This document shows, in pieces, positions 32,683 to 40,454 of a stretch of DNA of 64,000 bases (the first letter of the stretch is position 1; each line of letters starts with the position of its first letter). Position numbers and translations under genes: made by a program. The notes beneath the pieces are model-generated. The model did not search any database. It was given only the letters and a program-made list of their open reading frames with translations, and was not told the origin of the DNA. The stretch spans positions 1,736,001 through 1,800,000 of the forward strand of contig NZ_CP032229.1 in NCBI RefSeq assembly GCF_004328625.1. The letters run 5' to 3'. The stretch is from Streptomyces seoulensis. Lineage in GTDB: Bacteria; Actinomycetota; Actinomycetes; Streptomycetales; Streptomycetaceae.

Positions 32683-34331
32683 TCCGCTTCGAGGACGTCG
32701 CCGTCACCTACGACGGGGCGGCCGAACCGACCGTCCGGGGCGTGGACTTCGAGGTGCCCGAGGGTGAACTCGTGCTGCTCGTCGGCCCGTCGGGGGTGGG
32801 CAAGTCGACGATCCTGAACGCGGTCAGCGGACTGGTCCCGCACTTCACCGGGGGCACCCTGCGCGGCCGGGTCACGGTGGCGGGCCGGGACACCCGCACC
32901 CACAAGCCGCGCGAACTGGCCGACGTGGTCGGCACGGTGGGCCAGGACCCGCTCGCACACTTCGTGACGGACACCGTGGAGGACGAACTCGCCTACGGCA
33001 TGGAGTCGTTGGGTCTTGCTCCGGAGGTGATGCGGCGCCGGGTGGAGGAGACGCTCGACCTGCTGGGCCTCGCCGATCTGCGGGACCGTTCCATCGGCAC
33101 CCTGTCCGGCGGCCAGCGCCAGCGGGTCGCCATCGGCTCGGTGCTCACTCCGCACCCCCGCGTGCTGGTCCTGGACGAGCCGACCTCGGCGCTGGACCCG
33201 GCGGCGGCGGAGGAGGTCCTCGCGGTGCTGCAACGCCTGGTGCACGACCTGGGCACCACGGTCCTGATGGCGGAGCACCGGCTGGAGCGGGTCGTCCAGT
33301 ACGCCGACCAGGTCGTGCTGCTGCCCGCGCCCGGCGCCGCGCCAGTGCTCGGTGCTCCTGCCGAGATGATGGCCGTCTCCCCGGTGATCCCGCCGGTGGT
33401 CGAGCTGGGCCGGCTGGCCGGCTGGAGCCCGCTGCCGCTGACCGTCCGGGACGCGCGACGGCAGGCGGGGGCGCTGCGGGAGAGCCTGGCCGGTCTCGAA
33501 AGAGAGGCCCATGATCTCCCCCGGACCACCGTCCCACCGCCCCGCCGCCGTTTCCGCCGCGCGCCCGCCCCCGCCGAGCCGCAGGTGGCCGAGGTCCGGG
33601 ACCTCGCCGTACGCCGGGGCCGGGTCGACGCGCTGCGCGGTGTGGACCTCACCGTCGCCCCCGGCGAGACCGTCGCCCTCATGGGCCGCAACGGCGCCGG
33701 GAAGTCCACCCTGCTCGGCTCCCTGGTCGGGCTCGTCGCGCCCACCTCCGGCTCCGTCCAGGTCGGCGGCGCCGCCCCGCACCGTCTGAAGCCCGCCGAA
33801 CTGGTCCGCCGGGTCGGCCTGGTGCCGCAGGAACCGCGCGATCTGCTGTACGCCGACACGGTGGGCGCCGAGTGCGTCGCCGCCGACCAGGACGCGGACG
33901 CCACCCCCGGCACGTGCCGGGCCCTGGTGTCGGAGCTGCTGCCGGGCATCACCGACGACACCCACCCCCGCGACCTCTCCGAGGGCCAGCGCCTCGCCCT
34001 CGCGCTCGCCGTCGTCCTGACCGCCCGCCCCCCGCTGCTCCTGCTGGACGAGCCGACTCGCGGCCTGGACTACGCGGCCAAGTCCCGCCTGGTCGCCGTG
34101 CTGCGCGGGCTGGCGGCCGAGGGGCATGCCCTGGTGCTGGCCACGCACGACGTGGAGCTGGCCGCCGAGATCGCGCACCGGGTGGTGCTGCTGGCGGACG
34201 GCGAGGTGATAGCCGACGGCGCCACGGCCGACATCGTGGTGTCCTCCCCCTCCTTCGCGCCCCAGGTCACCAAGATCCTGGCTCCGCAGCCCTGGCTGAC
34301 GGTGTCCGAGGTACGGAGGGCGCTGGCATGA
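32679..34331 (+). CDS. ECF transporter fused double ATPase (A-A')
   Basis: A 550-residue protein with two ABC ATPase domains in tandem, replacing separate EcfA and EcfA'. First domain: Walker A GPSGVGKST (about residues 36-44), signature LSGGQ, Walker B VLVLDEPTSALD. Second domain: Walker A GRNGAGKST, degenerate signature LSEGQ, Walker B LLLLDEPTRGLD. The interdomain segment (about 215-305) is Pro/Arg-rich. The uneven signature motifs suggest asymmetric ATP sites. GTG start overlaps the T-component stop (GTGA). Confidence 0.95.
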   Translation: MIRFEDVAVTYDGAAEPTVRGVDFEVPEGELVLLVGPSGVGKSTILNAVSGLVPHFTGGTLRGRVTVAGRDTRTHKPRELADVVGTVGQDPLAHFVTDTVEDELAYGMESLGLAPEVMRRRVEETLDLLGLADLRDRSIGTLSGGQRQRVAIGSVLTPHPRVLVLDEPTSALDPAAAEEVLAVLQRLVHDLGTTVLMAEHRLERVVQYADQVVLLPAPGAAPVLGAPAEMMAVSPVIPPVVELGRLAGWSPLPLTVRDARRQAGALRESLAGLEREAHDLPRTTVPPPRRRFRRAPAPAEPQVAEVRDLAVRRGRVDALRGVDLTVAPGETVALMGRNGAGKSTLLGSLVGLVAPTSGSVQVGGAAPHRLKPAELVRRVGLVPQEPRDLLYADTVGAECVAADQDADATPGTCRALVSELLPGITDDTHPRDLSEGQRLALALAVVLTARPPLLLLDEPTRGLDYAAKSRLVAVLRGLAAEGHALVLATHDVELAAEIAHRVVLLADGEVIADGATADIVVSSPSFAPQVTKILAPQPWLTVSEVRRALA

Positions 34332-35149
34332 GCCGTACCGCTGTCCGGGCCGTCCGGCTCGGCCCCCGTTCCGTCGCCGCGCTCGTGCTGGTCGGCGCGG
34401 TGGGGGTGGCCGCGTTCGGGTGGCCGTTCCTCGCGCCGCCGGACTCGGGGGTCGGCGCGCACGCCGAGGACGCGCCCTGGCTGTTCGCGGGGCTGCTGGT
34501 GCTGCTGGTCGCGGTGGTGGCGGCGACCATCTCGGAGTCGGGGCTCGGCCCCAAGGCCGTCGCCATGCTGGGGGTGCTCGCGGCGACGGGCGCGGCCCTG
34601 CGGCCGATCGGCGCGGGGACGGCGGGCATCGAGCCGATGTTCTTCCTGCTGGTGCTCAGCGGGCGGGTGCTCGGGCCCGGCTTCGGCTTCGTGCTGGGCT
34701 CGGTGACGATGTTCGCGTCCGCGCTGCTGACCGGCGGGGTCGGGCCGTGGATGCCGTTCCAGATGCTGGCGATGGGCTGGTTCACCATGGGCGCGGGCCT
34801 GCTGCCGGGCGCCGCCCGCCTGCGCGGCAGGGGCGAGCTGGCGCTGCTCGCCTGCTACGGCTTCCTCGCGGCCTTCGCCTACGGCACGCTCATGAACCTG
34901 GCGGGGTGGCCGTTCATGGGCACCATGGCCTCGAACATCTCCTTCGACCCGCACGCCGCCGTCCCCGCCAACCTGGCCCGCTTCCTCGCCTACTGCCTGG
35001 CCACCTCCATGGGCTGGGACCTGGGCCGGGCCGTCTGCACGGTCGTCCTCACCCTGGCCCTCGGCCCGGCCGTGCTGCGCGCCCTGCGCCGGGCCACCCG
35101 CCGGGCCGCCTTCGAGACGCCGGTCACCTTCGACGCCCCCGGCGCGTGA
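34328..35149 (+). CDS. ECF transporter S component, predicted cobalamin or precursor binding (CbrT-like)
   Basis: A 273-residue membrane protein with six or more hydrophobic helices, including FGFVLGSVTMFASALLTGG and PWMPFQMLAMGWFTMGAG, as in S components of the CbrT type. The S component determines the cargo. The cobalamin riboswitch upstream makes cobalamin, cobinamide or another corrinoid the most likely substrate. The ATG overlaps the ATPase stop by 4 nt (ATGA). Last gene of the operon; it is about 305 nt from the next gene. Confidence 0.9.
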   Translation: MSRTAVRAVRLGPRSVAALVLVGAVGVAAFGWPFLAPPDSGVGAHAEDAPWLFAGLLVLLVAVVAATISESGLGPKAVAMLGVLAATGAALRPIGAGTAGIEPMFFLLVLSGRVLGPGFGFVLGSVTMFASALLTGGVGPWMPFQMLAMGWFTMGAGLLPGAARLRGRGELALLACYGFLAAFAYGTLMNLAGWPFMGTMASNISFDPHAAVPANLARFLAYCLATSMGWDLGRAVCTVVLTLALGPAVLRALRRATRRAAFETPVTFDAPGA

Positions 35150-35452
35150 GGCACCCCATATGACCGAGGTCACCTACGACCCCGGATAGTAGACCGTTAC
35201 GTCCTTTATGCACCTTCTTGCAGCCCCTCTGACCTGCGCTTTGAGAGCCCGGTCACATGAGGGGGCATACCCGGCGGTCCGGCCACAACTAGTAAAAGGG
35301 GGGATTGCGGACGTTTCGGAAGCTTGCTTCTCTGGAGCCCGTCGCCTGGCGCCACGGTCCCCACGGATCGCGGCGCCGACGCAATGCGGCCATCACGCGG
35401 AGCGTGCTGGAACGCGAACGGCGACCCGTCGTCCCCAACGTAAGAGGTTCTC
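35150..35452 (+). other. Long untranslated leader/promoter region of the lytic transglycosylase gene
   Basis: A 303-bp gap without a gene. It holds a 12-bp inverted repeat TGACC-GA-GGTCA (35161-35172), an A+T-richer stretch with tagtagaccgttacg (a possible promoter, 35187-35201), and a likely leader RNA of 150-200 nt with several GC-rich hairpins before the AAGAGG ribosome-binding site (35441-35446). Secreted SLT genes in Streptomyces often have a c-di-AMP riboswitch here; I looked for its conserved motifs and did not find them. Confidence 0.5.
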
Positions 35453-35869
35453 GTGTCGTTCTCCGCCATCCGCCGCATCGTCTCCCCCAAGAAGGCCGTC
35501 ACCGTGGCCGCCCTGGCCGCCGGTGTCGCCGGTGTCGCCCTCGGCACCGCCCCCGCGCAGGCCGCGACCGCTCCGTCGCCGTCCTCGGCGCAGTCCGTCG
35601 CGCACAAGATGATCCCGAACTCCGCGCAGTACAACGCCTTCAGCAAGATCGTCGAGCACGAGAGCGGCTGGAACGTCTCCGCCCAGAACAGCTCCTCCGG
35701 CGCGTACGGCCTGGTGCAGGCCCTTCCGGCCTCCAAGATGTCCTCCGCCGGTTCCGACTGGAAGACCAACCCCGCCACCCAGATCAAGTGGGGTCTGGAC
35801 TACATGAACTCCCGCTACGGCAGCCCCGTCCAGGCGTGGAACTTCTGGCAGGCCAACGGCTGGTACTGA
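35453..35869 (+). CDS. Small secreted lytic transglycosylase (SLT domain)
   Basis: A 138-residue secreted protein. The signal peptide (VTVAALAAGVAGVALGTAPAQ) ends at APAQA-AT. The mature part is a minimal SLT domain: SKIVEHESGWNVSAQNSSSG with the catalytic glutamate in HESGW, then AYGLVQALPASKM, WGLDYMNSRYGS and a C-terminal WNFWQANGWY. It cleaves the peptidoglycan glycan strand and is probably a muralytic enzyme of growth or germination. GTG start with AAGAGG upstream. Two hairpins follow. Confidence 0.93.
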   Translation: MSFSAIRRIVSPKKAVTVAALAAGVAGVALGTAPAQAATAPSPSSAQSVAHKMIPNSAQYNAFSKIVEHESGWNVSAQNSSSGAYGLVQALPASKMSSAGSDWKTNPATQIKWGLDYMNSRYGSPVQAWNFWQANGWY

Positions 35870-35880
35870 GCCGGTCCCGC

Positions 35881-35942
35881 GCGGGCCGTCCGGCCCGCAC
35901 CCCTTTCTTTCCCGCACCCTCGCCACCGCTCGGCGAGGGTGC
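35881..35942 (+). terminator. Tandem terminator hairpins after the SLT gene
   Basis: Hairpin gcgggcc-gtcc-ggcccgc (35881-35898) is followed by ctttcttt, and a second hairpin gcaccctcgcc/ggcgagggtgc (35914-35942) follows with a 7-nt loop. Confidence 0.75.
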
Positions 35943-36005
35943 GCGCGCATGTCCGCACCCCCGTGGTCCACTGGTCCGGCCCCGCCCGCCCGACCGGAGG
36001 ACGCG

Positions 36006-36644
36006 ATGCCGAGGACGATGCGGCTCCCGTGGGTCCTGCTCGTACTGACCGTGGTGAGCGGGCTGATCGACGCGGTCGGCTATCTGGGCCTCGGACGCGT
36101 CTTCACGGCCAACATGACGGGCAACGTGGTCGTGCTCGGCTTCGCCACCGTGGGCGCCCCCGGCTTCTCCGTACCCCTCACGGCCACCTCGCTCGGCTGC
36201 TTCCTCGTCGGCGCTGCGGCGGGCGGGCGGCTCACCTCCCGCGTCCGGCGCGCGACCCGGCCGACCCTCGTCGTGGAAGCCCTGCTGGTCGGCGCCTCGG
36301 CGGCCATCGCCCTCGCCTGGCCCGAGCGTCCCGGCACCCGCTACGCCCTGATCGCCCTCACCGCGCTGGCCATGGGCCTCCGCAACGCCACCGTCCGCGC
36401 CCTGGGCGTCCCCGACCTCACCACCACCGTCCTCACCATGACCCTGACCGGCCTGGCCGCCGAGTCCCGCCTCGGCAGCGGCACGGCGAACCGCTCCCCC
36501 CGCCGCACGGCCGCGGTCCTCTCCATGTTCGGAGGCGCCTGCCTGGGCGCCTGGCTGGTCCTCCACCACGGCCTCGGCATCCCCCTGCTGCTGGCCGCCG
36601 TGGCCTCAGCGGCGCTCGCGGTACTGACACCGGAGCGCGAGTGA
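36006..36644 (+). CDS. YoaK family (DUF1275) membrane protein
   Basis: A 212-residue protein with six hydrophobic segments and the family motif SGLIDAVGYLGLGRVFTANMTGN near the N-terminus. The FLVGAAAGGR and GLRNATVRALGVPDLTTTVLTMTLTGL parts also match DUF1275. Function is unknown; some members are linked to small-molecule transport. ATG 36006 has GGAGG at good spacing. The 3' end overlaps the convergent glycosyltransferase gene by 39 bp. Confidence 0.92.
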   Translation: MPRTMRLPWVLLVLTVVSGLIDAVGYLGLGRVFTANMTGNVVVLGFATVGAPGFSVPLTATSLGCFLVGAAAGGRLTSRVRRATRPTLVVEALLVGASAAIALAWPERPGTRYALIALTALAMGLRNATVRALGVPDLTTTVLTMTLTGLAAESRLGSGTANRSPRRTAAVLSMFGGACLGAWLVLHHGLGIPLLLAAVASAALAVLTPERE

Positions 36645-38078
36645 ACCGGGGGCCGGCTTTCTTACGTAGACCACCACCTGGGCGCCCCACACCCGCACCC
36701 GCCCGCACTCCTGGAAGTGCTCCCGCAGCGTGCGGCGCTTGACCGACTCCTCGGGGAACGGGTCGAGGGGCTGGCCGTCCGGGTCGGTCAGGGCGATCAC
36801 GCGGGGCGTGGCCAGGAGGCGGGTGCGGATGGTGTCCGCCGGCAGTTCCGTGCCCTGGAGGGTGCGGGAGGCGGCCGGGGAGCGGGCCAGGGCCAGGTCG
36901 TTCAGTCGGGCGTACAGCGTGGGGTACGACATCAGCCACTCGCGGCGGCGGGCGGGGAGGAACAGCACGCCGTCGCCGGGGCGGGACAGCTTCCGTACGG
37001 TCTGGGCGACCGCCACCACGTCGTCCTTGCGGCTCTCCGGGGTGCGGACCGCCAGGGAGGCGGGGAGCAGGGCCAGGGCCAGCAGGCAGACCGCGGCCCT
37101 TCCCAGGTGAGCCGGTAAGCGGTCCAGGGCGAGTCCGGCAAGGAGGGCCAGGCCCGCGAGGGCGTACAGGACGTAGCGGTCGACGTAACAGGGCTTCAGC
37201 AGCGAGCCGGTGATCAGCAGGCCGGGCGGGACGATCAGCAGGGGCAGGGCGACGGCGGTCAGCGTGCGGTCGGACAAGGAAGGAACGCGGCTCAGCAGCA
37301 GGCCCAGGGCGGAGACGGCGAGGAACGCGAGCCACATGGCGAGGCTCGGGCGGCCCAGCCAGCCGAGCTGCCGGTCGGCCTGCCGGGCGCTGATCACCGC
37401 CAGCGGCGCCACCGCCACCAGCACCCCGGCAGCAGCCACCCCCCATCTGCGCCACGGCATCCTCAGCAGCCACAGCGTCATCGCGTGGGCGCACAGCACC
37501 AGCGCGGCGAACTCGTGCACCCAGCACGCGACCGCCAGCAGCACCCCGTACCCCGCCCACCAGCCGCGCCCGGCGGAGCCCAGCCCGCGCAGGAGGAGAT
37601 AGGTCGCCCAGACGACACCGGCGGTGACGAGGGCGTACGAGCGTCCCTCCTGCGCGTACTGCTGGGTCGCCGGGAAGAGCGCGAACACCACGCCCGCGAG
37701 GACGCCGGTCCGGGGTCCGGCGAGCCGGGTGCCGAGCGCGCCGACCCCGGCGGCGGCGAGCGCGGTGGCCAGTACCGAGGGGAGGCGCAGGGCGACGAGT
37801 CCGCCGTCCCAGAGGGCGAAGACGCCGTGCAGGAGCAGGTAGTAGAGGCCGTGTACGGCGTCGATGTGGCCCAGCAGCGCGAGGAGTCGGCCGAGCGGGC
37901 GGTGGGCCGCCTGACAGGTGACGGACTCGTCGCGCCACATGCTGTCCTGGCGGGTCAGGCCCCAGAGCCCGAGGGCCGTGGCGAGCAGGGCGGGCACGAG
38001 CAGGGGTGCCGTGGTGCGCCGCTCCGGAGCGCGGGGCGGCGCGAGCGGGCGGTCGAGGTCGCGCGTCGGGGCGGTCAC
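36606..38078 (-). CDS. GT-C glycosyltransferase, family 39-like membrane protein
   Basis: A 490-residue integral membrane glycosyltransferase with about ten helices. The first periplasmic loop has the GT-C acidic motif in MWRDESVTCQAAHRPLG (about residues 47-63), then HIDAVHGLYYLLLHG. The C-terminal 130 residues (KDDVVAVAQTVRKLSRPGD onward) form an extracytoplasmic domain. Such enzymes use polyprenyl-phosphate sugars to build envelope glycans or glycosylate exported proteins. GTG 38078 is 5 nt after the stop of the GT87-PAP2 gene, so they form a two-gene operon. Confidence 0.88.
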   Translation of the reverse strand: MTAPTRDLDRPLAPPRAPERRTTAPLLVPALLATALGLWGLTRQDSMWRDESVTCQAAHRPLGRLLALLGHIDAVHGLYYLLLHGVFALWDGGLVALRLPSVLATALAAAGVGALGTRLAGPRTGVLAGVVFALFPATQQYAQEGRSYALVTAGVVWATYLLLRGLGSAGRGWWAGYGVLLAVACWVHEFAALVLCAHAMTLWLLRMPWRRWGVAAAGVLVAVAPLAVISARQADRQLGWLGRPSLAMWLAFLAVSALGLLLSRVPSLSDRTLTAVALPLLIVPPGLLITGSLLKPCYVDRYVLYALAGLALLAGLALDRLPAHLGRAAVCLLALALLPASLAVRTPESRKDDVVAVAQTVRKLSRPGDGVLFLPARRREWLMSYPTLYARLNDLALARSPAASRTLQGTELPADTIRTRLLATPRVIALTDPDGQPLDPFPEESVKRRTLREHFQECGRVRVWGAQVVVYVRKPAPGSLALRCQYRERR

Positions 38079-38083
38079 GCGCC

Positions 38084-40144
38084 TCAGCCGGAGCTGACCG
38101 ACTGCGACTGTTCCTGCGGCTTGCGCGGCCCCGGCGGCCGTCCCACCCCGCCGGAGGCGACGGCGATCCCCCGGGGCCCGATCAGCACGTACGTGAGGGC
38201 GAAGCCACCGCCCACCACCAGCGCCCCGCCGACCGCGTCCAGCACCCAGTGGTTGGCGGTGGCCACGATCGCGGTGACGGTGCACAGCGGGTGCAGCAGC
38301 CCGAGCGCCTTCATCCACCAGCGCGGCGCGATGACCGCGATGACCACCCCGCACCACAGCGACCAGCCGAAGTGCAGCGAGGGCATCGCCGCGTACTGGT
38401 TGGTGATCGCGGTCATCGCGCCGTAGTCCGGGTTGGCGAGGTCCTGCGCGCCGTGCACGGTGTCGACGAAGCCGAGCCCCGGCATCAGGCGCGGCGGGGC
38501 CAGCGGGAACAGCCAGAAGCCGATCAGCGCGAGCAGCGTGGCGAAGCCGAGGGAGGTGCGGGCCCAGCGGTAGTCGACCGGGCGCCGCCAGTAGAGGACG
38601 GCGAGCACGGTCAGCGGGAGCACGAAGTGGAAGGACTCGTAGTAGAAGTCGAGGAACCCGCGCAGCCAGCCCACTTGGACGACCGCGTGGTTGACCGCGT
38701 GCTCGATGTCGATGTGCAGGAACCGCTCGGCGTCGAGCACCATGCGCCCGTGGTGCTCGGCGGTCTCCCGCCCGAGCGCGTTGCTGCCCCCGGTCGCCGC
38801 GAGCCGCACCTGCGCGTAGGCGGCGTAGGTGACGCGGATGAGGAGCAGCTCCAGCAGCAGGTTGGGCCGGGTCAGCGAGCGCCGCAGGAACGGCAGCAGC
38901 GGTACGCGGGCGAACCGGGCCGGGACCTGAGCGGCGTACGTGGTGGGCGCCGGGGCGTCGTGGTACGGGGAGCTGCGCGGGAGGAAGGGGACGGCGGTGG
39001 CGGCGGCCAGGGCGGCGAGGAGGGCGAGGTTGTCCCGCAGCGGGTACATCACCGGCGTGTTCGGCAGCATCATCGTCGCCGGGAGGGTGGTCACCAGGAT
39101 CACCGCGACCGGCCAGACGGTACGGTCGGCGGCGCGCCTCCCGGCCCTGCCGACCACCGCGAACAGCACCCAGAGGAGCTGGTGCTGCCAGGTCGTCGGC
39201 GAGACGGCGACGGCCGCGCACCCGGTGACGGCGACGGCGAGCAGGAGCTGCCCGTCGCGGGCGTAGCCCACGGCCCGGCGCAGCGCGAGGACGGCGACGG
39301 CCGCGGCGAGCAGCAGGAAGAGGGCGATCTCCGGCGGGCCGCTGAGCCCGGCCCGGAGCAGGGCGCCGTGCAGCGACTGGTTGCCGAGCGCGTCGGCGCT
39401 GCCGCCGAGGCCGACGCCCGCCATGTGGTGCACCCAGTAGGTGAAGGAGTCGCCCGGCATCGCGGCCCAGGCGAGCAGGGTGCCCCCGGCGAAGGTGGCG
39501 GCGGTGCCGAGCGCGGCCCGGCGGCGGCCGGTGAACCAGAGCAGCGGGGCGAACAGCAGGACCGTCGGCTGGAGGGCGGCGGCCAGGCCGACCAGCACCC
39601 CCGAGGTGCGTTCGCCGCGCACGGTGAAGCAGCCCAGCAGGACGAGCAGGACCGGGATGACGCTGGTCTGGCCGAGCCAGAGGGTGTTGCGGACCGGCAG
39701 CGACACCATGAGCAGGCTGATGGCGACCGGGGCGGCCAGCAGGGCGGTACGGCGCCCGACGGGCCTCGGCAGCGCGCGGGCGACGACCAGGCCGAGGGCG
39801 ACGACCAGCAGCAGGGTGCCGAAGGTCCAGCCCCAGCCGAGCGCCTGTTCGGCGGCGCGGGTGAGCGGCTTGAGGACCAGGCCGGCGAAGGGGGTGCCGG
39901 TGAATCTGGTGGAGTCGTAGAGGGAGCCGTTGACGTGCAGGACGCCCTCGGGGCCGACCCAGGTCTCCAGGTCGGTGAGGCGCCGGCCGCTCGGGGTGGT
40001 CAGGACGAGGGCCATCTGCCGGGCCGCGAGGATCGCGGCCACCGCCCACAGGGCGAGCCGGGCGGCGCGCAGCCGGGCTCTGGGGCCGGGTCCGGCCGTC
40101 GCCGAGGTGTCCGCCGACCGTCCGCCGTGCTCCACGTCCACCAC
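38084..40144 (-). CDS. GT87-type glycosyltransferase fused to PAP2 phosphatase/inositolphosphotransferase domain
   Basis: About 686 residues. The N-terminal 400 residues are a GT-C mannosyltransferase-like (GT87) module with about ten helices (LKPLTRAAEQALGWGW, LVGLAAALQPTVLLFAPLLW). The C-terminal 270 residues are a PAP2 domain of the Aur1/Ipt1 type, with AAMPSLHFGWS and ATANHWVLDAVGG as the conserved acid-phosphatase motifs. A plausible role is transfer of mannose or inositol phosphate onto an envelope lipid. GTG 40144 has GGGAGG 9 nt upstream; ATG 40192 gives 16 more residues but has no ribosome-binding site. Confidence 0.87.
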   Translation of the reverse strand: MVDVEHGGRSADTSATAGPGPRARLRAARLALWAVAAILAARQMALVLTTPSGRRLTDLETWVGPEGVLHVNGSLYDSTRFTGTPFAGLVLKPLTRAAEQALGWGWTFGTLLLVVALGLVVARALPRPVGRRTALLAAPVAISLLMVSLPVRNTLWLGQTSVIPVLLVLLGCFTVRGERTSGVLVGLAAALQPTVLLFAPLLWFTGRRRAALGTAATFAGGTLLAWAAMPGDSFTYWVHHMAGVGLGGSADALGNQSLHGALLRAGLSGPPEIALFLLLAAAVAVLALRRAVGYARDGQLLLAVAVTGCAAVAVSPTTWQHQLLWVLFAVVGRAGRRAADRTVWPVAVILVTTLPATMMLPNTPVMYPLRDNLALLAALAAATAVPFLPRSSPYHDAPAPTTYAAQVPARFARVPLLPFLRRSLTRPNLLLELLLIRVTYAAYAQVRLAATGGSNALGRETAEHHGRMVLDAERFLHIDIEHAVNHAVVQVGWLRGFLDFYYESFHFVLPLTVLAVLYWRRPVDYRWARTSLGFATLLALIGFWLFPLAPPRLMPGLGFVDTVHGAQDLANPDYGAMTAITNQYAAMPSLHFGWSLWCGVVIAVIAPRWWMKALGLLHPLCTVTAIVATANHWVLDAVGGALVVGGGFALTYVLIGPRGIAVASGGVGRPPGPRKPQEQSQSVSSG

Positions 40145-40316
40145 GCCTCGTGGCCTCCCGCCCCATCGCGTCACCGGATGTCTGTCCCCCATTTGTCCGG
40201 ATGACGATAGTCCGACGGGGGTGCGGTTTCCGCCCCGGAGCGCGATATGGATCACATTTCTGATGGGGATCATGCTCGGCGAACAGGGCAGATGTACCAG
40301 CGTAGACGCGGTTTCT

Positions 40317-40334
40317 TTGCAGAATGCAACGTTC
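40317..40334. promoter_or_regulatory. Operator-like inverted repeat upstream of the MHS transporter
   Basis: TTGCA-GAA-TGCAA (40317-40329) runs into CAACGTTC. The 18-nt string matches the eda upstream element at 12678-12697 except for one substitution and a 2-nt gap. It lies about 120-140 nt before the transporter start, in the divergent promoter region. Confidence 0.5.
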
Positions 40335-40454
40335 CGCTCACAGGACGTAAGGGGCCGAAACTCTCCTATCGTCTTATTTCTGCCTGACGCACGTCATCGC
40401 CGTCGTCCGTCCGGCGTTGCCCGTGTCCCCGTCGAAAGGCAGGCGAGTTCCGTT

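Noticed and set aside
35150..35452. c-di-AMP (ydaO-yuaA) riboswitch before the SLT gene
   Set aside because: Such riboswitches often precede Streptomyces muralytic genes, but the conserved GGGTGAAT-type motifs were not found. A covariance search would settle it.
38006..40204. 732-codon plus-strand frame across the glycosyltransferase genes
   Set aside because: Gln/Glu/Gly/Arg-rich antisense shadow; the minus strand encodes well-formed membrane enzymes.
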